DNA from: Liolophura sinensis
Taxonomy: Eukaryota; Mollusca; Polyplacophora; Chitonida; Chitonidae
NCBI RefSeq assembly: GCF_032854445.1
Contig: NC_088298.1
Location: 18,431,976-18,495,975 of the forward strand
Reading direction: 5' to 3'
DNA length: 64,000 nucleotides
The translations under genes and the position numbers were made by a program. Within the stretch, counting starts at the first letter, position 1. Each line of letters begins with the position of its first letter. Positions 56,001 through 64,000 of this stretch are shown here, piece after piece. The notes below the pieces were generated by a model. It was not told the DNA's origin. It did not search any database and was given only the letters and a program-made list of their open reading frames with translations.

Positions 56001-59000
56001 TCAATCCAAGCTGGCTTTATCGGGACCTGGGGTAGGTGTGTTTACATTTTTGTGTGTGTTTTACAAATATTACAAGACAAAACATCGCTCAAAACTGAAG
56101 TAGCCATTTTTAGAAGGAAACACTGCCCAAAAAACACAGTTATTTGTCTGAGCATGCAAATACAGCTTAATGTGCAGTTTGCATGCAACATTAAAACATC
56201 GATTACAGTAATAGATTTGAAAAATCATTTAATCACTGATGTAAAGCTACATAAGACCCACCGTAAAACATTTCGTGTTTCATGCCCCACGAGGAGCAGT
56301 TCTGCGGGAGGAGGACGTTGTTGTTAGTGACTGCATGATTAAATATAAAGGTCTGCTTAGTAGAAGAGACAATTCGTCTTCCACGTTCTGTGACAAATAG
56401 TTCTAGATGAGAATGTCATTGTTGTTGTTGTTAATGATCCTCATGTTGTTGATCGCACTATGGATATGCGCATGCGTCAAGTGTTGTGGCTAAACATCGG
56501 TCAATATTTCTTCTTTTTTTCTGCAGGTGAGTGGTACTACACGACTTATTTTGGGCAACCGGGAGAAAGAGATTATAAGAAATATCCTCACACATTTGGC
56601 TACAGCCCGCAGGTAATAAAAGACAGAGGAGATGTGCTGAAGGCGGTGATAGACGCTGCTCCTGTGGACATGTAAGTGTTGAGTTGGCAACGAGTGATTG
56701 TCCAACCTGGGTTGTTAAAAAGCAGTTCTGTTCGATGTGATCTTTAGCATAAATTGTCATAGCAAAAATGTGATATTACATCCGCGTAGGAGGAGAATAA
56801 TATCACATGAAGATGTTCACGTCATACCCAGATCATAGTGCCGTATGGGTGTACCATCCGCGTATGTTGAGCGTAGAATCCCACCATCGTCCGCGTTGGA
56901 TTTTACGACATTAAACATTCGCACATAAAATCATCTAACTTATAAAAAATGTTGTGTTATTCGACCCCAAACTTATATGTTCTGTTGAAATAAAAAAAAT
57001 ATTTACAAACGGTTTAATTTTCGGCTTGGTTACTAATCTTCACGCAATCATGATAAGATGCAGATCGAGTTTTGACTGTTTCTACAATTATTCGGTAAAC
57101 GCACAGCCGTAACCTACTCGTACAATGTACGATTTTCTTCAGTGCAAACTTTTCTGAGGCAGGCAATTTACCCGTGAATGATAAATATAGTGCATAGTTA
57201 TAACATCACTTATACATAATAATTTAGGCACAATGGCTGATTTATCATATTACATGTAGTGTAGCTTTTGGCGAGAACATACATCATCTCCGGTTGTCCG
57301 TGAATGCAGTTAAGATTTTACATTTCCACTGAAACTAATAAACTAACTAATAAACTAATAAAGCGAAAATCGGACGTCATGCACTGGGCTAGCTCACCTT
57401 ATTATCGGCGTGAATGAGTGAGAGTTAGGCGAATGGCAAACCTTTCACTAATGACAAAGCCTTCACTGTCACCTCGCCTGCCTTACCAGGTAAATAAACT
57501 GAAGATACATCGTACCGTGTTTACAGCTAGCGTGTAGACAAAGGCAAACGTGCCGTAAAACGGGCTAAATGAGACTTAGAAGTACAGGCTAGTCATCATC
57601 CCGCATAAGACACAATCAGGACGGTGGCAACATCCGCGCATGGGTCGCCCGCCCTGGCCGTATGATCCGCGTAGGATGCGACCCGCAACCGATCAAGATG
57701 CACGTTGTATGGGCGGATGATACACGTAGACTATGTCTACTTGTATCTGTATTCCAGTCCGGCGTAATATAGATTGCCCATTCCCCATTGTCCAGTGGCA
57801 ATAATTTTTTAGACGTACGTATGTTAAAGTATGTTGGGTCGTGTTTTTTCGCTATGTATTTGCCTTCACTGGCAAATACTGAAGCTGTATTTTATACCGC
57901 TTATCTCTACGTTCCAGAAACGAATTAGTGAAAATGAAACACACTAAAGGGAGATAATGAAAGGTACACAATTTTTAGAGCAAATTCAAATCGGGGCTCC
58001 ACGAAATACATGTTTATGTAGCTCTGTTCCCGTCCACTTCTCTGTAACATTATTTAATAAATTCCCTTTTCCCCATACAGACAAGTCCAGCAACGGTACC
58101 CCTCTTGGAACAGAATGATCTACGGACCGACCCCAGCCACGCGCCATGACGTCACCACGCATACCTACAAAGGGAGGACTGGTAGGCTTCACACTGAGAT
58201 ATTGACCAGCTGATTCCAATGTGTCTTTGCTAAATGCTTAGAAATCCCTTGTGAGGGCGCGGGCCGTGATGTAGTGGTTAGAGACACTTGCCTTTCAATC
58301 GCTTGGACACACGAGCTGAGGATTAAAAAATAGGGGAAAAAACTAAATAATTTTCTCTAGATCGTGAAAGATGGATAAGGCTCTGTTGTATTATATCGCG
58401 GAAATTAACGGAACCAATTCGTTCTTGTCGGGGACAGCTGCATCTTCACAAAAGTTAATGCATTTTTTTCTAACGTGTGAGCTTGGAATTAATAAGAAAT
58501 TGCACACATGTAAACCTGTGGAAAATCCATCCACATAACCAGTTTGGATAAATGACAAAACTCTCAGTCTCCCTTAAATTTGGGAGACACCATATGATTT
58601 TACTCAGTTTTGTGAAGTACATGTATTTAGAAAGAAAAATGGATGGCTTTTCCATGACGCTTTACCATGACTAATAGCTGCAAGTCTAAGTCTCAGATGA
58701 TACAAATCGCGAAAAACAATCTTGAAACGTCACAATAACAGTACACTTTGTCGTTATTACTTGGTCATTTCTCGTCATTTCTTGTCATTTCTCGTCATTT
58801 CGAAATAAATGTTTGGGCAGTATATTTATCCTTGTCACACCCTGACCTCATTAGACAAGCATGCGCAGTGACACATTCACAAAATGGTTTTTAACCCTAT
58901 TATAGATTGAGAAAAATAAAAATAAAATTTTAGATGAAATGTGTGCTAAAGGTTAGTCGTAAATGGTTTCTTCAATATTTTTCTTTCGATTTTTCTTTAA

Positions 59001-62000
59001 AGAGAAAAAGGCATTTGAAAATAATTTTTGTATGGTGGGTATTAGGGGCCGCCTTTTGGTACATTTAGTATTAGTGTAATAATGTTATAAATGAGGATGC
59101 AACAAGTGCTTAATAAATATATTTGCACTAGAGTTTCGTCTTTTCAGCTGTGTTCAGCCTGAATTTTGATCATATTTATATTTTCAATATAATTAAGATT
59201 AAGTGTACATGTTTATATATAAACAAAAAATTCACATTCAAATAAAATATACTACACATGAGTCACATCCTTATTTGGAACATTATGCAACGACGATAAA
59301 ATGTTTTCAAATACATTTTTCTTCTGAAAGAAAACATAAAAAAATATTAAAAACCATATTTGCAAAGAAGGATTGACGCTCTTTCATCTGGTTCTGACAT
59401 CATTTTTATGTTTTCTTTTCCTTTGAAGCAAGTGTAGAGGTTTGCCATTCGTGTATCTGCGTCCTTGACCTGTTTGGAGGATTTTACCTTGGTCGATGTT
59501 GTGTTGTATCACTGACAAAACCTTTGGAATATTTCAGCATTTCACAACGACTGTTTCCTGGCGGATAAAAATGACGTCGGCACTTATGGCGACGGCGTTG
59601 ACGTTGATTACCCCTACCTACACGAGCAGACGAAATACCTGGTGGCTGGAGGAGAGACATGTCAGCTGTCGGTCCGGGACCCCAGCAGGTAACGGAAAGA
59701 CCCTTCTTTCAGAGGCATTTAGGAATTGGTATGGTATAGAGTGGCAGAGGCATTACTTATGGATAACAACTCCTAGATTTATTGTGTTGGTAACGTTTTG
59801 ATGTACATCGAAACATCACCAACACAATGAATCTAGGAGTTGTTATCCATAAGTAATGCCTCTGTCAATCTAAACGGAAAGACCCGTTTTGTCTCGTGGT
59901 GATATTTATTTATTTATTTCATTAGAGTTTTACGCCATACTCGGCGGCCAACATTATAGTGGGCGTAAACCGGGCAAAGTTCGTGGTAAACCCATGGCCA
60001 TCTGCTAGATGCGGGCAGAACTTCTCATATACTGTACAGCCGGAGAGGAAACCGGCATGAGTTGAATTTGAACTCGCAGCGACCGCATTTGTCAGAGGCT
60101 TAGTAGGCCAATGTGTCGCGCTGACACGCCAAACTACCTCGGCCAGGGAAGCCCTCTTGGTAATATGTTCTAAATGTGTACCTATATCATACAAAGGAGG
60201 TGTCTATAATATAAAAAAGTACAACATTAAGCACTTAGGTTTTTGTCAACAAATGGCCGGAGTTTGTGTCAAAGTAGAAATGTCATACATTAAAATATTG
60301 TTTGTGTTTATATCTACCATCTCTCTTGAAAAGCAAACTAAGGCAAATAATTTAAAAAAGGAAAACAACCGATTGGTCACAAAAATCCAAGTGTTGCAAT
60401 ACAACACAATAAGTAATAATAGCAACAATAATAATAATGATGATGATGATAATAATAATAATAATAATAACAATAATATAAAAGAAAGCTAAAATATGAA
60501 GTAAGGTTCATCGCGCAGATAGCTTAAAACTATGCATAAATATACTTTCATTTATTATTTTTTTAGATTTTTGTGAAGAGAGCTAAAGCCGTGAAAACGT
60601 TTGGATTCTAAGGTTGGGTTTATTGACCATAATATCAGCTTTCAGGAACGCTGAAGTCAAAGAAAGTTTTTCCAATTTTAATCACGACACTGAATTTTGT
60701 ATTGGGTCTTTTAGCCCATGAGTAAAAGATCGCTGACATAACGTTCTCAAAAATTCTTCCGTTCTGGTGAACATCAGGAACAAAAAGTGATGCGACGACG
60801 TATTTTTACGCATAGTTTCTGTTATCTACATGATGAACCTTACCATATGTTTTAGTTTTCTTTCAAAATAAATATACCCAATGGCGTTTTTCAAGTGCAG
60901 CTGAAGGTTAAATATCTCTGTGCCAAGTACGGCTGATGGAGATACATATCATGCCCCTGCGTTTTGTAAAATGTGGTAAATGGCTGAAAACGTTCCAGGT
61001 CCTTGGCATTGCAATCAAAATTTTATGATACCTTGGAAAGTGATATATTTACACGCCAATTTGTCATCAAGTTGAAGTGAAAAAATGTCTTATTAATATC
61101 ATATCATATAATGTCTAATAATATCCTTGATTTAGACCGGCTCTCCAAACATGAAGGAACTGACTACAAAACAAATTAGATATATTGTACAAAATACGAT
61201 GATTTTTCGCCATTCCACACCTAAGTCTCCCTCGTAATTTCAATAATCTATTGTTTACTGGTGAACTTCCCATTTAAAGATTCTTATATCCACTCATACA
61301 CTTGTCAGGCATAAGTGTTCCACGTCTCTGCACGACATGGCCTATTTCCACTGGACATTCCTGAACATAGGCTTCTACAAACCCGTGCTTCACGACTGGC
61401 AAACTCATGGCTGCTTCAACGATATTTTCAGGAAGCTGGGATACAGATTAGTACTGAAAGAGGTGGGGAAACGTTTGTATTAAAGGCGAACTAAGCTGAA
61501 TACAAAGCATGAAAAAGGCATAGTGGTATTCAAGAAAGATACCGCCGGAATTTATTTGGCAAAAGAGTTTATGTTTTCTAATCAAATCAAGTTTTCTCTA
61601 TTTTCAACAATATTTCGTATTTTGCCTTCCAGAGGACTCGTTCTTGCCATATTTATGGCGTTAAAAAAGTTGGAAAATGTTACAAACCGGGTCACATACA
61701 AACTTTGAACGGTGATACGTCAGCAGACGAGAATCATTTTGTCATTATTTGTGTTGTTCTGAAATAATGATTTATTTTCTGGCCAAAATTGTCCGGAATG
61801 TCATATTTAAATAGCAGTGTTATCGTCCATAGGCATTGCACTTTCTTGATGTAGCACAGGTTCTAATGCTATAAATTGCTTGAGACCCTTCCTGACATCA
61901 AACCAGCGACCCCTGGGGCATCAAATCACCAGGGAATGTACACTCAAAAAATTAATCTGTTGAACTTAACAGAAAGGCTGTTATGTGAGTGATGCTAAGA

Positions 62001-64000
62001 TGTATCCTGTTATTGCAGCACATTGTTCTGTTAAATATAACACACATATTCTATTAATTAGACATAACCATTCTACCAGATTTGTAGGATATTATATTGA
62101 ATATGACATATTGTTGTGTTATAATAAAAGAATACATTCTGGCATCACTCAGACGATAGACTTTGTGTTAAATTCAAACAGATTAATGTGTAACCCATTA
62201 AAACGGCAGTACGGTTGCCTAAAATCCACTTTCTAAACAATATGTACCAACATGATAGCAGCAATTTGACAGCTGTTTTTTTTGTCTTTAAAGGGCGGTT
62301 CAAAGCCTCTTTTGTTGTCGCTTATCACCACTTCCTTTTTATATCGTCGGTATAAACATGCATTCCATTCATTGTTTATTTGCCCCATGGATATTACTGG
62401 TACTTTAAAGCTTCTTTCACGCATAAAACTGCAGGTAGAAATTTCTTGAATATAGCTTTAAGCAATAATAGCATGGATCAACAAAGTCTACATTAAAAAG
62501 GGAAAAACATGAGTTAGTCGCTGTTAGACAAACGTTATGTTAGACAAACTGCATATACCACAGCACTATTGTTTTCTCCAGCGGCAACATTTGCAACAAC
62601 GGTATCAGCTAAACACTACAGAGTAATGGCGCTTGACAACAGTCAACCTGATAAAATAACAGAATGCGTGCAACATCTACATTTGCTTTATTTCCAGTCC
62701 GTTTTTCCTACTTCCGTCCATGTAGGATCAGATTTTTGTTTCCGCATTGTGATGAGGAATAACGGGTTTGCTGCTCCCTTCAGAAACTGGCATGTTCTGC
62801 TCGTCATGAAAAAAGGGTAAGCTTACAGAGGTTCTGCTCGTAGCGAGAAATGGGTAAATTTACAGATATGTTGTGCTCGTCACGAGAAATGGGTAAGATT
62901 ACAGAGATGTTCTACTCGTCATGAAAAAAGGGTAAGCGTTCAGGGGTTCCACTCGTCACGAGAAATGGGTAACTTTACAGAGATGTTCTGCTCGTCACGA
63001 GAAATGGGTAAGATTACAGAGATGTTCTACTCGTCATGAAAAAGGGTAAGCTTACACAGGTTCTACTCTAAGCGAGAAATAGGTAACTTTACAGAGATGA
63101 TCTGCTCGTCATGAGAAACGGGTAAGGTTACAGAGGTTCTATTCGTCACGAGAAATGGGTAACTTTACATAGATGTTCTACTTGTCAGGAGAAATGGTTA
63201 AGATTACAGAGGTTCTACTCGCCCCCCAAAAGGGTAACATTAGAGATGTTATACTCGTCACGAGAAAACGGTTAGTTTTGTGAGTTCTCCCCGAGAGAGA
63301 ATGATAGCATACAGGTATAAAGTATAATCTTAGCTACTAAGATGTGCCTTCAGAAATGAATGGTTTGGTTGTATACACGTAGCTTGTTTGAGGACTTTAA
63401 TAGTCTAAAGAGAGTATCTAAAATTTAAGTATATTTTCTAGTATTTTAAATTTTTTTCTCTATTGTACTCCTAGGATTTTTACTTAGTTATATTCCTTTA
63501 GTTTTGTTTCAACAATTCTTATCCAAAATATTAATAACTTAATTTTTGTTTAAAAAATCATATAGGCCTATTTCGGCAGAAATATATATGCATGCGTGAT
63601 TTATATATGTTTTTTTTATATATGTGTATGGAAAAAATAATTGTGGATGTCATTTGCACACTTCTTTTGTACTAGTCATTGTTTGTCCGCTCGACATAAG
63701 TATCCTTTCGCTAATTTTAATTTTAATGTTAATTTGTTGTAACCAAATTAAAATTGAGGGTACCCTTACTGAGATGTTCTAATCGTCATGGGGAATGGGT
63801 AAGATTACAGAGAAGTTCTACACGTCATGGGAAAAGGGTACAATTACAGAGATGTTATAATCGTCGTAAGAAAAAATGCAACTTTACAGAGAAGGTTTTC
63901 ATCGTTATGTTTTTTTAGATCATCCTTCTTTGAAGCACATCTGCCAAGTTTCGACATGACTTTGTGGCTACCTGGAAAGGACATTATCTTGGAACACTCT
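53070..64000 (+). CDS. Secreted DUF4874/DUF4832-domain protein, multi-exon, 3' end outside window
   Basis: Exons: 53070-53121 (MFWVFLAVICTLVQDGN, a short signal peptide), 53776-53821 (tentative; phases fit), 54124-54229, 54787-54972, 55902-56031, 56527-56671, 58081-58181, 59538-59688, 61309-61462, 62698-62816 and 63919-64000+. About 424 codons are visible. The N-terminal DUF4874 part reads ESSEFLQNPRRGFWTELTTF, VIQRIYVLDTFTSRLISDDF, TVVLRFCYAF and HIHQLSPIFHQYVDIIDSIQ, then AGFIGTWGEWYYTTYFG. The DUF4832 part reads AFHNDCFLADKNDVGTYGDG, YLVAGGETCQLS, DMAYFHWTFLNIGFYKPVLH, then a beta-rich FRIVMRNNGFAAPFRNWHVL. Such proteins look like glycoside-hydrolase-type barrels followed by a beta domain; their enzymatic role is not established. 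They are mainly bacterial with patchy eukaryotic members, but this copy has ten introns. Confidence 0.9.
56775..57680. repeat. Scattered 'atccgcgtagga' motif in intron 6
   Basis: Five occurrences of (c/g)(a/g)tccgcg(t/c)(a/t)(g/t)g near 56778, 56847, 56886, 57628 and 57666. Spacing is irregular and the meaning unknown. Confidence 0.4.
58256..58326 (+). mobile_element. SINE head remnant
   Basis: 'gggccgtgatgtagtggtta' then 'gagacacttgcctttcaatc' resembles a Pol III A-box region; no B box or tail. Confidence 0.35.
58735..59537. other. Intron 7 sequence; short pentadecamer repeat
   Basis: 'cgtcatttctcgtcatttct' type units repeat about three and a half times near 58763-58801. The remainder of the intron is AT-rich without features. 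Confidence 0.5.
59691..59885. mobile_element. Foldback insertion three bases inside the intron after exon 8
   Basis: The direct repeat aacggaaagaccc (59691-59703 and 59873-59885) flanks 169 bp whose centre is a near-perfect hairpin. The stem is about 57 bp (gaggcattacttatggataa, caactcctagatt(t/c)attgtg, ttggt), with the two arms meeting near 59808. It looks like a young foldback element or a templated inverted duplication, placed directly behind the splice donor. Confidence 0.85.
59902..60152 (-). mobile_element. Near full-length SINE in intron 8
   Basis: (TTTA)n, 'ttagagttttacgccatact', 'aacattatagtgggcgtaaa', 'catgagttgaatttgaactc' and 'gcgaccgcatttgtcagagg', then the head ending 'cctcggccagggaagccc'. 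The imperfect repeat tggt(g/a)atat on both sides may be the target duplication. Confidence 0.85.
60410..60480. repeat. AAT/GAT microsatellite
   Basis: (AAT)n with interspersed (GAT)n. It produces a spurious poly-Asn/Asp ORF. Confidence 0.93.
61938..62197. mobile_element. Long-TIR (foldback) MITE in intron 9
   Basis: The left arm (acactcaaaaaattaatctg, ttgaacttaacagaaagg, gagtgatgctaagatgta) is matched by the inverted right arm (gttacacattaatctgtttg, aatttaacacaaag, gagtgatgccagaatgta). Arms are about 75-100 bp; the element is about 260 bp and non-coding. Confidence 0.78.
62795..63297 (+). repeat. Minisatellite built from the exon 10 / splice-donor junction
   Basis: The end of exon 10 (gttctgctcgtcatgaaaaa, agg) and the donor gtaagcttacagag form the first unit of an array of about thirteen 36-39 bp units. 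Most units keep the order 'gttct(g/a)ctcgtca(c/t)gagaaa' then '(t/c)gggtaa(g/c)(a/t)ttacaga'. Many therefore carry a donor-like GGGTAAG. The array fills the start of intron 10. Confidence 0.93.
63764..63905 (+). repeat. Second block of the same minisatellite before exon 11
   Basis: Three and a half further units (gatgttctaatcgtcatggg, aatgggtaagattacagaga; then two more diverged) end a few bases before the acceptor gttttttttag of exon 11 at 63919. About 470 bp of ordinary AT-rich DNA separates the two blocks. Confidence 0.88.

Overview
This is a eukaryotic, AT-rich, intron-rich genomic window that is mostly transposable element and intron. The organism is probably a marine lophotrochozoan (mollusc or brachiopod). 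The main evidence is a tRNA-headed SINE family seen about ten times, with a 'gcctccgtggctcagtcgg' head and a tail that reads 'gtataagtgaaatattc' then 'acggcgtaaaacaccaat'. A metazoan EAAT-type SLC1 transporter gene and Gypsy, DIRS and I-like retroelements fit this. No prokaryotic features are present.

Layout. (1) 1-5.7 kb, minus strand: a decayed Ty3/Gypsy element with its integrase UPSTREAM of reverse transcriptase (a Gmr1-like order), a SCAN-like gag, a tRNA-Pro type primer binding site, and an unrelated 551-bp repeat replacing part of RT. (2) 5.7-17.8 kb: mostly non-coding, with one good SET-domain exon (9573-9724), several short acidic candidate exons (one split by a SINE with a 9-bp target duplication), and SINEs. 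(3) 18.2-20.5 kb, minus: a broken tyrosine-recombinase (DIRS/Ngaro-like) retrotransposon lacking its RT core. (4) 21-26 kb: two minisatellites and otherwise unannotated DNA. (5) 26.1-37.2 kb, plus: a complete eight-exon SLC1 (EAAT-like) gene of 525 residues with unusual substrate-site residues. Its introns hold a 185-bp dimeric satellite, a MITE, SINE pieces and a 1.84-kb segment bounded by identical 85-bp repeats. (6) 38.9-46.1 kb: a second copy of the repeat that interrupts the Gypsy RT, then a TATA promoter and the first ten codons of a histone H4 gene, then a decayed I-like LINE with endonuclease, RT and RNase H. (7) 46-53 kb: gene-poor, with a MITE and SINEs. (8) 53.1-64 kb, plus: a multi-exon gene for a secreted DUF4874/DUF4832-type protein that runs off the window end. 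Its last visible intron is filled with a minisatellite built from the upstream exon's own 3' end and splice donor.

Only two host genes are well supported (SLC1-like and DUF4874/DUF4832-like), plus one SET exon. The strongest leads are the splice-donor minisatellite, the SLC1 transporter with Ala at the position of the amino-group-binding Asp, the truncated histone H4 start, and the INT-before-RT Gypsy element. Exon boundaries were placed by hand from reading frame, splice dinucleotides and phase; no alignments or database searches were run.
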